A stretch of DNA of 64,000 nucleotides from Macrococcus bovicus (GCF_004359575.1 NZ_SCWF01000001.1:62001-126000), one strand, 5' to 3'. Shown: positions 16,045-26,580, counted from the stretch's first letter. Notes: generated by a model not told the origin, from the sequence alone. Program-made: numbers and translations.

Positions 16045-16985
16045 TATAACGCATCCTTTCTGATAGGTTTCAGCTGGTCTGTGAGTGCCTGCCGTCTGTT
16101 TTCCAGATGGTCAGGCAGACTCAGGGACTGGCCCAGCGTATCGATCTCTTCATCGACTGTCAACCCAGGTTCATCTGTTCCTAATTCAAATAATACACCA
16201 CTTAAGTCTCTGAAATAAAGTGATTTGAAATAATGACTGTCCACAATGCCTGAATGCTGTATCTCAGCTTTGTCGAGTAATTGCCGGGCCGATTCCAGGT
16301 CGCGCACTCTGAAAGCCGCGTGATGAATACCTGTCTGCACTGCCTGCTCTGTATGCTGCTGCAGCAGATGGATCTCCCCGCCATTGCCGCCTGTCGCCAT
16401 TGAAAAGACCTGTACCGGTTCCTGAGAAGCGCGATGCATGTATTCACCGGTCCGTTCCAGCTGCAAGATCTGATGAAGGACAGAAGCTGTGATCAGGGAG
16501 TGCCTCACCGTTAACAGCACCGGCCCGACCCCGTAGATCTGATGGATGGACGCAACCGGGGACTCATCGTCAGGCGTACCTGCCTGCACACCGGTATTGG
16601 TCTCATCCGAAATCAGATAGACAAGACGGTCATCACAGTCATAGAAAGGCAGTGCATGTCTGCCGTTCAGCTGGATGACTGCATCATGCTTGACATTGAA
16701 ATCATCAAAGCGCAGTTTATACGCATAAAGGCTGCGGTCGGTCGGTACGCGGAGACAATAGGCATAGATCGCATCGTTGCCGTCATTGAACGTGCCCTCG
16801 ACAAAAGACAGCACTGTACCAGGCTGCCCTGTCCTATCCCCGAAGTAGAGATGAGGGACAGCAGGGTTCTGATGGTCAACAGTCTGTTTGACCAGCCTCA
16901 TCCCTAAAATATGATGATAAAAGTCATAGCACTGCTGGATATCTTTTGTAAATGCTGTGATATGATGAATCCCTAATAGTTCCAT
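16044..16985 (-). CDS. VOC-superfamily ring-cleaving dioxygenase-like protein (MhqO/LinE type)
   Basis: 313 residues with two glyoxalase-like modules (about 1-130 and 150-290). Metal-ligand candidates are His7 (GIHHIT), His in HHAAFRV (about 219) and Glu in GVLFELGTDEPG (about 268). Homologues such as MhqO and MhqA belong to quinone and methylhydroquinone detoxification. Substrate not determinable. Ribosome binding site GGAGGAAAAGAA precedes the ATG. First gene of a two-gene operon. Confidence 0.82.
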   Translation of the reverse strand: MELLGIHHITAFTKDIQQCYDFYHHILGMRLVKQTVDHQNPAVPHLYFGDRTGQPGTVLSFVEGTFNDGNDAIYAYCLRVPTDRSLYAYKLRFDDFNVKHDAVIQLNGRHALPFYDCDDRLVYLISDETNTGVQAGTPDDESPVASIHQIYGVGPVLLTVRHSLITASVLHQILQLERTGEYMHRASQEPVQVFSMATGGNGGEIHLLQQHTEQAVQTGIHHAAFRVRDLESARQLLDKAEIQHSGIVDSHYFKSLYFRDLSGVLFELGTDEPGLTVDEEIDTLGQSLSLPDHLENRRQALTDQLKPIRKDAL

Positions 16986-17029
16986 TTCTTTTCCTCCATG
17001 AGATAAAGCCGGCGATTGCCGGCTCCAGA

Positions 17030-18259
17030 TTAGCTTTCCAGTAATAAATCTTCTGGATTTTCAATTAATTCCTTGACTGTTTTCAGGAAGCCTACCGCTT
17101 CTTTACCATCAATGATACGGTGGTCATAGCTCAGTGCGATATACATCATCGGACGATTTTCCATACGCTCCTTATCAATAGCGATCGGTCGTGTCACGAT
17201 AGAATGCATGCCCAGGATAGCCGCCTGTGTACCGTTGATGATCGGTGTCGACATAAGAGAGCCGAAGACCCCGCCATTTGTGATGGTGAAAGAACCATTC
17301 ATCATATCATCAAGTCCGAGCTTTTTATCACGTGCTTTCACTGCAAGGTCATAGATACTGCCCTCAATTTCAGCAAAGTTCTTCTTGTCACAATCACGTA
17401 CGACCGGTACAACCAGCCCTTCTTCCGTGGATACCGCGATACCGATATCATAGAACTGCTTCAGCACCAGGTCATCGCCATCTATTTCGGCGTTGACAGC
17501 CGGATATTTCTTCAAGGCAGCGACCACGGCTTTCGTGAAGAAGGACATGAAGCCGAGACGAGTGCCGTCATGGTCTTCCTGGAACTTGTCTTTCTTACGT
17601 TTACGGAGATCCATGACATTGGTCATATCCACTTCATTGAAGGTCGTGAGCATCGCAGTGTTCTGCGATACTTCCAGCAGTTTATTCGCGATTGTCTTAC
17701 GGCGACGTGACATCTTCTCACGAATAACCGGTTTAGCAGGATTGTCGTTTTTAGCTGCAGGTGCCGGAGCAGGTGGCGCTGCCGGAGCGGGTGTTTTTGC
17801 TGCATGGTCAACATCATGACTTCTGATCAGACCGCGTGGATCCTTCGCATTGATCTCACTTAAATCGATCCCCTGCTCACGGGCACGTTTACGAGCTGAC
17901 GGCGTCGCAACAATACGTTCCGCTTTAGATGCTTCTACAGCCTCTTCAACTGTCTCCGTTGCCTGTGGCTGTTCAGTCTGCGGTTGTTCAGTCTGCGCTT
18001 CTTCAGCTTTAGGTGCAGCTGAACCGTTTGCATCGACTATCGCAATGACTGATCCCACTTCAACTGTATCGCCTTCTGCTGCCTTAAGCTCAGTGACCAC
18101 ACCTGCTTCTTCAGAAATGACCTCAATATTGACCTTATCGGTTTCCAGCTCAACGATGTTCTCGCCTTTTTCAACGCGGTCGCCTACTTGCTTGAACCAT
18201 GTGGAAATCGTTCCTTCTGTTATTGATTCTGCTAATTCTGGTACTCTGATCTCTGCCAC
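17030..18259 (-). CDS. odhB: Dihydrolipoyllysine-residue succinyltransferase, E2 of 2-oxoglutarate dehydrogenase
   Basis: 409 residues. Order: N-terminal lipoyl domain with the lipoylated Lys in ETDKVN (about residue 42), Ala/Pro/Gln-rich linker, E3/E1-binding domain ([16 protein letters not shown], about 117-132), a second Ala/Pro linker, and the catalytic domain with the HRIIDGKEA active-site His/Asp near the end. Transfers succinyl from E1 to CoA in the TCA cycle. Starts 13 bases after odhA, clearly one operon. The paralogous E3 is not in the window. Confidence 0.96.
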   Translation of the reverse strand: MAEIRVPELAESITEGTISTWFKQVGDRVEKGENIVELETDKVNIEVISEEAGVVTELKAAEGDTVEVGSVIAIVDANGSAAPKAEEAQTEQPQTEQPQATETVEEAVEASKAERIVATPSARKRAREQGIDLSEINAKDPRGLIRSHDVDHAAKTPAPAAPPAPAPAAKNDNPAKPVIREKMSRRRKTIANKLLEVSQNTAMLTTFNEVDMTNVMDLRKRKKDKFQEDHDGTRLGFMSFFTKAVVAALKKYPAVNAEIDGDDLVLKQFYDIGIAVSTEEGLVVPVVRDCDKKNFAEIEGSIYDLAVKARDKKLGLDDMMNGSFTITNGGVFGSLMSTPIINGTQAAILGMHSIVTRPIAIDKERMENRPMMYIALSYDHRIIDGKEAVGFLKTVKELIENPEDLLLES

Positions 18260-18272
18260 TCTATTTTCCCCC

Positions 18273-21026
18273 TTAAATTGTTAAAGCATCCTGTATGATA
18301 GCGTTCTGGACTAATTTATGCACTTCATTGTCGCCTTCTGACGTACTTGAGCGTTTCACGCGGCCATAGTATTTGATGGATCTGCCTTTTGCAAGACGTT
18401 CCAGTTCCGGATAAATGTAATGCCATGCACCCTGATTCTCCGGTTCCTCCTGCACAAATCCGATTTCAGCTGCATTCTTCAGCTCGGTGAAGATCGTCTG
18501 GAGCGCTTCCTCCGGCAACGGATAGAGCTGTTCCAGACGGACAAGCGCTATTTCCTCATTCGGATTTTTCTCCAGTTCTGTATAGAGGTCGATTGCCATC
18601 TTGCCGCTCGCAATCAGGATCTTCTTCACTTTTGTCTTCTTGTAGCCCGCTGTGATGACCGGTCTGAAATGACCCTCTGTAAATTCACTGATCGGTCTGG
18701 ATACATATGGATTTCTAAGCAGGCTCTTCGGTGTCATCAGCACCAGTGGCCGCATCTGCTCTGTATTCAGATAATGCGCCTGTTTCCGAAGCAGGTGGAA
18801 ATAGTTGGCGGTACTTGTCAGATTTGCCACTGTCCAGTTATTTTCAGCTGCGAGCTGCAGGTAACGTTCCAATCTTGCTGATGAATGCTCAGGTCCCTGT
18901 CCTTCATATGCATGCGGCAGAAGTAAGGTCATACCTGATGTCTCGCCCCACTTCGCATGGGCACTTGAGATAAAATTATCAAACATCATCTGTGCCATGT
19001 TAGAGAAGTCCCCGTATTGCGCCTCCCATACGGTCATCGCATTTTTGTTCTGTACATTATAACCATAGTCAAAGCCGACGACAGCCGCTTCTGATAGCGG
19101 CGAGTTATGAATGTCAAATGATGCCTGTGCACCTTTAATATGTTTCAGCGGTGTATATTTCTCGCCTGTCTTCTCGTCACTGAGGACAGCATGACGCTGG
19201 GCAAAAGTGCCGCGCTCTGAGTCCTGACCGGTCAGACGCACCGGTTTACCGTCCTGAATGATCGTACCGAATGCGAGTAGCTCTGCATGACCCCAGTCGA
19301 CCAGTCCGTCCTTCGTGAACGGGTCCTGACGACGCTCCAGAATCTTCGTCAACTTGCTGAAAGGCGTGAACCCTTCAGGATAAGTCAGCATATCCTGATT
19401 CAGCTGTTCGAGGACAGCAATATCTACACCCGTCTCAACGTCCGGCTGCCCAGCCGCAACCGCCTCCGGCATCGCCATCTCTATGTCAGTCTCTTTTTCA
19501 TTTTTATCAATAGAATCGTGAGCCGTACGCAGCTCCTGTTCGACATTCCGGAAGATCTGGTTCATCTCATCTTCTGAAATGACCCCTTCAGCTACCAGCT
19601 TCTTGCCATATAGAATTTCGATCGACGGATGTGTTTTGATCTCCTTATACATCAACGGGTTCGTCACTGATGGCTCATCCATTTCATTATGGCCATAGCG
19701 GCGGTAACCTACCAGGTCAATCACAAAGTCGTGGTGGAACGTCTGACGGAACTTCATCGCCAGAATGATGACATCAATACATGCTTCAATATCATCTGCG
19801 TTGACATGAACAATCGGCATATCATAACCTTTTGCGATATCTGTTGCATAGTTAGTAGAACGTGAGTCCCAGCATTCAGTGGTGAAGCCGACACGGTTAT
19901 TCGTGATGATATGAAGAGAACCGCCTGTTTTGTAGCCATCCAGGTTGCTCAGGTTCATGCTTTCGAAGTTGATGCCCTGACCCGGGAATGCGGCGTCACC
20001 GTGGACCAGTACAGCTAAAGATCGATTGATATCCTGCACTGGTGCATTGCCGTCAGTCGCATCCTGCACAGCGCGTGTCTTGCCGAGGACAACAGGTGCG
20101 ACGATTTCGAGATGACTAGGATTTTTGGCAAGTTCAATCACCTGCTCACGACCGTAACGCGTCGTTGTCTTCGTGCCGCCGAGGTGATATTTCACATCAC
20201 CCGTCCAGCCTCTTGAAATCTCCAGGCTGCCATCTTCCGGCAGAAACTTGAACGGATCGACATGCATGAATTCAGCCAGCATCATTTCGTATGGTTTCTC
20301 AAGAATATGTGTCAGCACGTTTAAGCGGCCGCGGTGTGCCATCCCGATCTGAATGTTGCCGATGTCACTTTTACTCGCCTCAGAAAGAACTGCTTCAAGC
20401 ATCGGTACCAGCGCATCTACACCTTCAATAGAGAAACGTTTGGCGCCGACGAAGTTCTTATGGATATATTTTTCAAATCCCTCAACATGTGCCACGCTTT
20501 TAAGTAATTTGATCTTATCTTCCTTAGAGGCTGTCTGACGGCCCACCACTTCTATCTCGTTGATCAGCCAGTCCCGTTCATCTGCATTGTTGATATGAGA
20601 CATCTCATAACCGGCCGTCCCCATATAGACTTCACTTAAGTGGCAGATTGCCTCGTAAGCATTACTGAACTGGGCTGCAAGCTTCTCTGAGACGATCGCA
20701 GCCGGCAGTGCGCTCAGATCCTCCTTTGTCAGGCCGAACTCTTCCAATGTCAGTTTCGGCAGATGCTCATATTCACGTTTATATAATGGATAAATATCGC
20801 CTTTTAAGTGGCCATACTTTCTGATATTATCAACTAACTGAATGACAGATTTCAGTTTGCCTGCATCCTCTACACTCGCATTGCCAGAAGCAAGTGCACC
20901 AAAAAGTGTCTGCAGTTCTTCTGTCACTGATGCGGGATCGTGATTATACTGATCCGCCATTTCCAGCAGATAACCTAGATTGGCACCGAAGCGGACAGGT
21001 GCTTCTTCAAGATTGCCTTTATTCAT
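18273..21026 (-). CDS. odhA: 2-oxoglutarate dehydrogenase E1 component
   Basis: 917 residues, near the family length (about 930). Thiamine-diphosphate enzyme that decarboxylates 2-oxoglutarate in the TCA cycle. Visible signatures: [11 protein letters not shown] (about residue 232), [10 protein letters not shown] (about 340), the ThDP/Mg motif [12 protein letters not shown] region, and the His-rich [18 protein letters not shown] segment. Ribosome binding site GGGGGAA. First gene of odhAB with its own promoter and a cre-like operator (see entry). Confidence 0.96.
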   Translation of the reverse strand: MNKGNLEEAPVRFGANLGYLLEMADQYNHDPASVTEELQTLFGALASGNASVEDAGKLKSVIQLVDNIRKYGHLKGDIYPLYKREYEHLPKLTLEEFGLTKEDLSALPAAIVSEKLAAQFSNAYEAICHLSEVYMGTAGYEMSHINNADERDWLINEIEVVGRQTASKEDKIKLLKSVAHVEGFEKYIHKNFVGAKRFSIEGVDALVPMLEAVLSEASKSDIGNIQIGMAHRGRLNVLTHILEKPYEMMLAEFMHVDPFKFLPEDGSLEISRGWTGDVKYHLGGTKTTTRYGREQVIELAKNPSHLEIVAPVVLGKTRAVQDATDGNAPVQDINRSLAVLVHGDAAFPGQGINFESMNLSNLDGYKTGGSLHIITNNRVGFTTECWDSRSTNYATDIAKGYDMPIVHVNADDIEACIDVIILAMKFRQTFHHDFVIDLVGYRRYGHNEMDEPSVTNPLMYKEIKTHPSIEILYGKKLVAEGVISEDEMNQIFRNVEQELRTAHDSIDKNEKETDIEMAMPEAVAAGQPDVETGVDIAVLEQLNQDMLTYPEGFTPFSKLTKILERRQDPFTKDGLVDWGHAELLAFGTIIQDGKPVRLTGQDSERGTFAQRHAVLSDEKTGEKYTPLKHIKGAQASFDIHNSPLSEAAVVGFDYGYNVQNKNAMTVWEAQYGDFSNMAQMMFDNFISSAHAKWGETSGMTLLLPHAYEGQGPEHSSARLERYLQLAAENNWTVANLTSTANYFHLLRKQAHYLNTEQMRPLVLMTPKSLLRNPYVSRPISEFTEGHFRPVITAGYKKTKVKKILIASGKMAIDLYTELEKNPNEEIALVRLEQLYPLPEEALQTIFTELKNAAEIGFVQEEPENQGAWHYIYPELERLAKGRSIKYYGRVKRSSTSEGDNEVHKLVQNAIIQDALTI

Positions 21027-21050
21027 GCTGGTTCCCCCTTAATTTAAAGT

Positions 21051-21100
21051 AATAAAACGTTTACAACTCCTATTCTAGCACTGTGAATATTTATTTTGAA
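21051..21100 (-). promoter_or_regulatory. odhAB promoter with a cre-like CcpA site
   Basis: On the minus strand -35 TTCAAA (21100-21095), 17-bp spacer and -10 TAGAAT (21077-21072) put the start near 21065. Just inside the transcript, 21066-21051 reads TTGTAAACGTTTTATT, which fits the catabolite-responsive element consensus except near its 3' end. Repression of odhAB by CcpA is known in related bacteria, so carbon control is likely; it is inferred here. Confidence 0.55.
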
Positions 21101-21125
21101 GAGTGAATAGACAAATTTTTAGAAA

Positions 21126-22493
21126 TCAGAATGATGTCTCCGGAAACTGAATGATGACTTTCGTGTACTGTTCCCATTCACTCTCAATCTTGACCGTGCC
21201 GTTATAGCCTTCGATCATCTTCTTCGCAATCGACAGACCCAGCCCATTGCCGCCCATCTCACGCGATCTCGACTTATCCACCCGGTAGAAGCGGTCAAAA
21301 ATATACGGTATGTCAGCAGGCGGTATACCGGTGCCGTGATCCACTATTTCAATCTGGACCACTTTATTCTTTTTGGTGGTCCGTATGATGATATGTTTAT
21401 TCTTCTGATCATACTTGATGGCGTTATCCAGGAAGATCAGCAGCAGCTGTTCGAACTGATAGCGGTTGATGTGCAGCTTGAGCCCTTTATGGGGTGAGTG
21501 ATATTCAAACTGGTAATCCGGATGAAGGTTTGCCAGTGATTTCAGTCTGGCGGCGATCTCCTCGTTGATATCGACCGCTTCTGTCTCCTGCCGCAGATTG
21601 GCACCTGTCTCTTTCGTGAGCAGCAGAAGTTCTTCCACTAACGTCGTGATCCTGTTCATCTCGCTGAGTGAGATATCGAGCGACTCCTCCAGTACTTCCG
21701 GCTTATGTTTACCCCACCGCTTAATCAGATTGAGATGGCCCTGAATAATCTGCAGGGGCGTGCGCAGCTCATGAGATGCATCCTCCACAAACTGTTTCTG
21801 CTGGTTAAAGGATGTCTCAAGCTGGGTCATCATATTGTTGAAGGTCTCAATCATATCATCCGTCTCATAATACCCTTTCGGCATCACAAGCCGGTTCTGG
21901 AAACCATCCCGCTGAATCTGCAGCATCTGATCGGAGATCCGCCTGATCGGTTTCGTGATCTGATTGGAAAAGAAGTAACTGATGACGGCTGAGACAAAGA
22001 GCGCGATAATGCCGAATATCGATGCAAAAATCACGACGACCTGTATATGTCTGTGATAGCTATCCAAGGGATGAATGATCGTCACAAAACCATTGAACCG
22101 GCTGGAATTGATTTCTGTCGTATAAGTGATATAACTGTCCTCACCGACATTCACCTCGACCGGTCGATTATGAACGGGAATCAGGTCAGGCTGATAGGTA
22201 ATTTCACTGTCATTGTTGAAGGCGGCAATCTTCTTGCCGTCAGGGCCATAGATCATCAGCCGCTCACCTTCTGACATGGAGTTGCCGAAATCATCGGGCT
22301 GCACATCCGTGCCGAGCTTCTTCAGAATATTAGCCGATTTGACACTGCTGTCACGTGCAATCTGGCCCTCCTGATCCTTGAAGATAAGACCGACAATAAA
22401 AATGATGATCAGACTGAAAAGCATAAAGATGACAAAAGTGACAGTCGTCGTCGTGATGATCCACTGTGTCTTGAGTGAGGTTGATTGAGTCAT
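21126..22493 (-). CDS. arlS: Sensor histidine kinase ArlS
   Basis: 455 residues. Two membrane helices (about residues 11-36 and 153-175) flank an extracellular sensor region; HAMP (about 176-230), HisKA with phosphorylated His in [10 protein letters not shown] (about 243), and HATPase_c with N box (LDNAIKYD), G1 box (DHGTGIP) and G2 box ([12 protein letters not shown]). Overlaps arlR by 4 bases (ATGA). ArlRS controls adhesion, autolysis and virulence regulators in S. aureus; that is family knowledge. Confidence 0.95.
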   Translation of the reverse strand: MTQSTSLKTQWIITTTTVTFVIFMLFSLIIIFIVGLIFKDQEGQIARDSSVKSANILKKLGTDVQPDDFGNSMSEGERLMIYGPDGKKIAAFNNDSEITYQPDLIPVHNRPVEVNVGEDSYITYTTEINSSRFNGFVTIIHPLDSYHRHIQVVVIFASIFGIIALFVSAVISYFFSNQITKPIRRISDQMLQIQRDGFQNRLVMPKGYYETDDMIETFNNMMTQLETSFNQQKQFVEDASHELRTPLQIIQGHLNLIKRWGKHKPEVLEESLDISLSEMNRITTLVEELLLLTKETGANLRQETEAVDINEEIAARLKSLANLHPDYQFEYHSPHKGLKLHINRYQFEQLLLIFLDNAIKYDQKNKHIIIRTTKKNKVVQIEIVDHGTGIPPADIPYIFDRFYRVDKSRSREMGGNGLGLSIAKKMIEGYNGTVKIESEWEQYTKVIIQFPETSF

Positions 22494-23149
22494 CGAATAA
22501 CGTAGCCTACCCCTCTGACTGTCTCTATCATCGTCTGCAGCTTGAACGGCTTTAATTTATTTCTGAGATAGCGGATATAGACATCGACCACATTCGTCTC
22601 CACCTCACTGTCATACCCCCAGACATGCGTGAGGATCTGCTCCCGTGTCAGCACACGGTTCCGATTTTCGGCCAGCAGTTTCAGCAGTTCAAATTCTGTC
22701 TTGGTCAACTCCAGATTGGTTGCACCGACAAATGCTTTGAAGGCATCGCCATCGATCGACAGTTCACCGATACGTAATGCGTCCGTCTCTTCACTGCGGC
22801 GCATGATGACACGGAGTCTCGCTAACAGCTCTTCTATGTCAAACGGTTTGACGATATAATCATCAGCACCGTGATCCAGACCGACCACTTTATCATGGGT
22901 GTCCCCTTTAGCCGTAATCATGATAATCGGCGTCTCCTTGACATTCCTCACTTTCCTGCAGACCTCCAGTCCGTTCATCTTAGGCAGCATCAAGTCGAGC
23001 AGAATACAGTCATAGTGGCCGGCAAGTGCGAGTTTCAGACCGTGTTCGCCGTCGTTGGCAATCTCCACTTCATATTCTGCATAAGTCAGCTCAAGCTCCA
23101 AGAAACGTGCTAAGTTCTGTTCATCTTCAATAATAAGTATTTTACGCAT
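22490..23149 (-). CDS. arlR: Response regulator ArlR
   Basis: 219 residues from ATG 23149, preceded by GAGGTG with six-base spacing; a GTG at 23158 is also in frame but lies inside that site. Receiver domain with acidic pocket (EDE at 8-10), phospho-acceptor Asp in LLDLMLP (about 52) and Lys in VKPFD (about 101); OmpR/PhoB winged-helix DNA-binding domain in the C-terminal half. Partner of ArlS. An independent sRNA gene lies directly upstream, so ArlR transcription must start downstream of, or read through, its terminator. Confidence 0.95.
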   Translation of the reverse strand: MRKILIIEDEQNLARFLELELTYAEYEVEIANDGEHGLKLALAGHYDCILLDLMLPKMNGLEVCRKVRNVKETPIIMITAKGDTHDKVVGLDHGADDYIVKPFDIEELLARLRVIMRRSEETDALRIGELSIDGDAFKAFVGATNLELTKTEFELLKLLAENRNRVLTREQILTHVWGYDSEVETNVVDVYIRYLRNKLKPFKLQTMIETVRGVGYVIR

Positions 23150-23196
23150 AACCTTCACCTCATTTATCTAATCAAATCATAGCAAAACCCCTGAAA

Positions 23197-23307
23197 TAAA
23201 ACAAAGAACCTGACAGGGCTGTCAGGTTCTTTAATGGGCATAAAGGGGGTTACTGTGAAATTGATTCCGGTATAGAGGGGGAACTCTTAATTGAGAATCA
23301 CTTTCAA
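23197..23307 (-). ncRNA. isrR: IsrR-like Fur-controlled regulatory RNA
   Basis: No protein frame is seen here. A minus-strand promoter with perfect TTGACA (23340-23335), 16-bp spacer and perfect TATAAT (23318-23313) starts an RNA near 23306 that ends in a 13-bp hairpin (23203-23232) with a T-rich tail. Two Fur-box-like 19-mers surround the promoter. The RNA carries unpaired C5 runs (complements of 23277-23281 and 23245-23249), CCC at 23236-23238 and a CCC-containing terminator loop. In S. aureus the iron-sparing sRNA IsrR lies between arlR and pgpB, is Fur-repressed and pairs through C-rich motifs with G-rich ribosome binding sites. Location and architecture agree; sequence homology was not computed. 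Confidence 0.8.
23203..23232 (-). terminator. Terminator of the IsrR-like RNA
   Basis: 13-bp perfect stem (23203-23215 with 23220-23232), four-base C-rich loop and TTTGTTTTATTT on the minus strand. It would also stop transcripts from pgpB. Confidence 0.88.
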
Positions 23308-23308
23308 T
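23290..23308. promoter_or_regulatory. Fur box covering the sRNA start site
   Basis: ATTGAGAATCACTTTCAAT is an imperfect inverted repeat like staphylococcal Fur boxes (ATTGAGAATCATTATCAAT type). It covers the predicted +1 of the IsrR-like RNA. Confidence 0.7.
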
Positions 23309-23320
23309 TACTATTATAAC

Positions 23321-23941
23321 TTATTGAGAACGATTGTCAATTAGTTTATTCAAAAAAACTTGCGCCAGCAGAATACAGATGACGCCGCCCAGCATGCCGG
23401 CGATGACATCAGTAGGATAATGGACACCCAGATAGACGCGTGAACTGGAGATCATCAGGACAGTGAAGACAGCGAGCCCTATGATGTAAGGCTTATACTG
23501 AGACTCACTGCGGCTGACCAGAAAGGCGATACTGCCAAAGAATGTGGCAGAACCCATGGCATGGCCACTCGGAAAACTGAAACCGGTTATATCGATGAGT
23601 CGCAGTAAGGTCGGACGCTCACGGTCGAAGATGTTCTTCAGAATCGGATTGAGTGCGCCAGATAGCATCATGGCAAGGGCAAAGAACAGGGCTTCTATCT
23701 TCATGCGCTTCAGCATTAAATAGCAGACGACCAGCAATGACAGAAGAATCATACTCCAGACTTCACCTATCGTCGTATAGCCCAGCATTATAGAAGTTGT
23801 AATAAAGCTTTCAGAAGAATAAATAAATTCATATACTTCGTTATCAATCCATTTGCCGAGACGTGATTCATGGAAAAAAGCAATCATGCCGAAGATAAAT
23901 GAAAAGATGAGAATAAGAGAGATGCGCTGTTTCTGAGACAT
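23321..23941 (-). CDS. pgpB: PAP2-family phosphatase (PgpB-like)
   Basis: 206 residues, integral membrane, about five helices. The three phosphatase motifs are present: KNIFDRERP (KxxxxxxRP, about residue 105), PSGH (about 128-131) and SRVYLGVHYPTD (SRxxxxxHxxxD, about 170-181). Likely dephosphorylates phosphatidylglycerol phosphate or undecaprenyl pyrophosphate on the outer face of the membrane. Follows murG on the same strand by 12 bases, so both may be co-transcribed; its 3' end overlaps the sRNA promoter. Confidence 0.9.
   Translation of the reverse strand: MSQKQRISLILIFSFIFGMIAFFHESRLGKWIDNEVYEFIYSSESFITTSIMLGYTTIGEVWSMILLSLLVVCYLMLKRMKIEALFFALAMMLSGALNPILKNIFDRERPTLLRLIDITGFSFPSGHAMGSATFFGSIAFLVSRSESQYKPYIIGLAVFTVLMISSSRVYLGVHYPTDVIAGMLGGVICILLAQVFLNKLIDNRSQ
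23323..23341. promoter_or_regulatory. Fur box overlapping the sRNA -35 element
   Basis: ATTGAGAACGATTGTCAAT, a second Fur-like inverted repeat, overlaps the TTGACA -35 and the last codons of pgpB. Two boxes bracketing one promoter predicts tight iron-dependent repression. Confidence 0.7.
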
Positions 23942-23953
23942 ACGTGTACTCCT

Positions 23954-25012
23954 TTAACTGATATCTTGTAATATTTTGTCGAGCAGCGTTGCAGCTGTAT
24001 AACTCACGCCTGCCCTGCTCATCGCCGTGATATAGTCACTCTGAGAAGCATCAAGCGCTTCAATCTTCTCAGGTAACGCTTCGATGTGACTCTCGTCAAG
24101 CACAGCAGCATAGCCTGCCTGCTGGAAGAGCTTGGCATTATCAATCTGATCGCCGCGACTCTGATCAAGTCCAAGAGGAATCAGCAGCATCGGCTTCTTC
24201 AGCGCAAGAAACTCAAAAATAGCATTGGCGCCCGCTCGTGACACAATCAGATCGGTTATCGCATAGAGGTGGGGCAGCTCTTCTTTAACAAATTCAAACT
24301 GCTGGTACCCCTCCTCATTGAGTGAAGTGTCTGTAAGACCTTTACCCGTTATATGGATGATCTGATAGTCGCGGAGTAATCTTTTCAGATTTTTTCTGAC
24401 GGCATCATTGATCAGCTTGGAACCCAGACTACCGCCCATCACAAGAATGACTTTACGCTCTCGGTTAAAGCCGGTCAGCTTATAGCCTTCCGCTTCTTCA
24501 CCAGTCAACAGATCAGGTCTGATGATACTGCCGATATAGTCAGCTTTGGCAGCCGGCACATAACGAAGCGTCTCCTGAAACGTCGTATAGAGCTTCGTAG
24601 CAAATTTCAGGGCAATCTTATTGGCGAGGCCCGGTGTCACATCTGATTCATGGATGATGGTCCTGATGTTCAGGATTTTCGCCGCAATCACAACAGGTAC
24701 CGAGACGAAGCCGCCTTTAGAAAAGACCACATCGGGTTTTTCACGGCGGAGAATGACCAGGGCGTCCAGCACACCCTTTTGCACCCTGATTAAATCCTTG
24801 GCATTTTCGGCAGATAAATAACGACGTAACTTGCCGCTTGATATTGCGTAATATTGCGTGTGCGGAAACTGAGAAGTCATCATCTCTCTCTCAATTCCTT
24901 GTTTTGAGCCGATATAAATGGTCTCAAAGTTTCTGGCTTCTGCTTCCGGGATGAGCGCCATGTTCACAGCAACGTGGCCGATCGTCCCCCCGCCTGTAAA
25001 TGCGATTTTCAC
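23954..25012 (-). CDS. murG: UDP-N-acetylglucosamine transferase MurG (lipid II synthesis)
   Basis: 352 residues. GT28 glycosyltransferase at the inner face of the membrane that adds GlcNAc to lipid I. N-terminal glycine-rich loop GGGTIGHV (about residues 7-14), second G-loop VMGGSLGSK (about 191-199), and donor site DQSRGDQIDNA (about 285). ATPase-like second motif SRAGANAIFEF is typical of MurG. Preceded closely by ctpA (11 bases). Confidence 0.95.
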   Translation of the reverse strand: MKIAFTGGGTIGHVAVNMALIPEAEARNFETIYIGSKQGIEREMMTSQFPHTQYYAISSGKLRRYLSAENAKDLIRVQKGVLDALVILRREKPDVVFSKGGFVSVPVVIAAKILNIRTIIHESDVTPGLANKIALKFATKLYTTFQETLRYVPAAKADYIGSIIRPDLLTGEEAEGYKLTGFNRERKVILVMGGSLGSKLINDAVRKNLKRLLRDYQIIHITGKGLTDTSLNEEGYQQFEFVKEELPHLYAITDLIVSRAGANAIFEFLALKKPMLLIPLGLDQSRGDQIDNAKLFQQAGYAAVLDESHIEALPEKIEALDASQSDYITAMSRAGVSYTAATLLDKILQDIS

Positions 25013-25023
25013 TGTCTACACCT

Positions 25024-26496
25024 CTATTTCATCGTATTGACCAGGTTTTCAGCACCTTTAAGCTGTGGATCATTCTTTTCCAGTTTCAGTCGTAATAATT
25101 CAGTGAATTTTTCAGTCGTCTTGCCCTGCATCGTGCCTGTCACTTCCAGGTGATGATCGGTCTGGAAGGCCTGCATGGCAGCGGCCGTGTCATCGTCAAA
25201 CTGCGTATCGACTTTACCGACATCGTATCCCAGTGCTGAAAGACCTGTCTCAAGTGACTTCACCTGGCTGTTCTTAGTGCCTGAAGCGAAGGTATCAGAT
25301 GGATTCAGCACATGACTGTTGGCATAGGCAGGCAGCTCAATTTTTTTATCCGGCTGGATACCCTTCTTATGGATCCAGGTCTTGTCCGGCGTCAGCCATT
25401 TCATCTCGGTGAATTTAAGCAGTGAATCGTCCTTGAAAGGGGTTGCTGTCTGGACAATCCCTTTACCGAATGACTTCGTCCCTGCTATGCGCGCCTTATC
25501 ATGATCATGGAGAGCGGCCGCAAAGACCTCAGACGCACTAGCTGAACCTTCATTCAGCACAATCACCGTCGGCAGGTCACGCGTAATCGGATTTGCTGGA
25601 TTGTCACTCTTATAAGGGGTCAGCTTGCCATCTTTCGGTTCCGTATAGAAGAGGACATCATCCTTTGGAATGAATTCCCCGGCCATTTTCTGCGCTTCTT
25701 CCAGATAGCCGCCTGGATTGTTTCTGAAGTCGAGAATCAGTTTCTTCATCCCTTTTTTATTCATATCAGACAGTGCCTGGTGGAACTCCCGGGCTGTGCC
25801 TTCCTGAAATTTAGAGACTGTGATGAGCGCCGTCTTGTTTTTCAGCATCTTGCTTTCGACACTTTCCAGATGGATTTTTCCACGTTTGATGGCCAGTTTG
25901 AAAGGTTCGCCGTTGCCGCGTCTAAGCGTCAGATGCACTGTCGTGCCTGACTCACCACGGATCTGCTCAATGACATCGACCGTCTTCATGCCGACAGCTG
26001 ATTTGCCGTTGACCGCGATAATTTCATCGCCAGGCTTAACGCCCGCTTTATAGGCCGGTGAATCTTTCAACGGGCTCGTGATGATGATTTTGTCGCCTTC
26101 CTCACTGACTTCTGCGCCTATTCCCTGAAAATCACCGCTCATCGTATCGGTGAATGCCTGCTGCTCTTCTTTTGTCATATATTCACTGTAGGGATCATCA
26201 AGTCCGCTTACCATGCCTTTGATCGCACTGTCAATCAGCTTTGATTTATCCACATTTTTATAATAATGATCGTCCAGTGTATTATAGACCTCATATAACT
26301 TCAGGAATTCCGACCGTTTAGGGGCCTCATTTTCAACGGTGGTCTGATTACCGCCGATAAGCGCAAAAGTGGTGATTGCTGCCGTCAGAATAATTGCGCC
26401 GATCACTGTCATAATATACTTGAACAGGCTGATGGTGACTTTCTTCTCCTGCTTTTCTTTTTCCTCAATTTCGTTTGTCAAGTTATTCACATCCAT
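25024..26496 (-). CDS. ctpA: C-terminal processing peptidase (S41 family) CtpA
   Basis: 490 residues. Short cytosolic N-terminus with an acidic/basic stretch, one membrane helix (about residues 27-50), PDZ domain (about 115-195, PGDEIIAVNGKS), S41 protease with catalytic Ser in NEGSASASE (about 320) and Lys in SFGKG (about 345), and a C-terminal peptidoglycan-binding domain (about 405-480). Anchored outside the cell, where it degrades or trims exported proteins. Upstream of murG in one probable operon. Confidence 0.93.
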   Translation of the reverse strand: MDVNNLTNEIEEKEKQEKKVTISLFKYIMTVIGAIILTAAITTFALIGGNQTTVENEAPKRSEFLKLYEVYNTLDDHYYKNVDKSKLIDSAIKGMVSGLDDPYSEYMTKEEQQAFTDTMSGDFQGIGAEVSEEGDKIIITSPLKDSPAYKAGVKPGDEIIAVNGKSAVGMKTVDVIEQIRGESGTTVHLTLRRGNGEPFKLAIKRGKIHLESVESKMLKNKTALITVSKFQEGTAREFHQALSDMNKKGMKKLILDFRNNPGGYLEEAQKMAGEFIPKDDVLFYTEPKDGKLTPYKSDNPANPITRDLPTVIVLNEGSASASEVFAAALHDHDKARIAGTKSFGKGIVQTATPFKDDSLLKFTEMKWLTPDKTWIHKKGIQPDKKIELPAYANSHVLNPSDTFASGTKNSQVKSLETGLSALGYDVGKVDTQFDDDTAAAMQAFQTDHHLEVTGTMQGKTTEKFTELLRLKLEKNDPQLKGAENLVNTMK

Positions 26497-26554
26497 CTAT
26501 ATTTATAAGTCATTTTAACAGGTTAAAAGGTAAAATAAAAGATTTCCACATTAA

Positions 26555-26580
26555 AAGAGCATCTTCCGGAGGAAGATGCT
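26555..26580 (-). terminator. Terminator after yozE
   Basis: 10-bp perfect stem (26558-26567 with 26571-26580), three-base loop, TTTT on the minus strand; the stem reaches the yozE stop codon. Confidence 0.75.

Noticed and set aside
23240-23320. G-rich GGGGG runs as ribosome binding sites of a plus-strand gene
   Set aside because: No plus-strand frame follows; on the minus strand they are the C-rich motifs of the sRNA.
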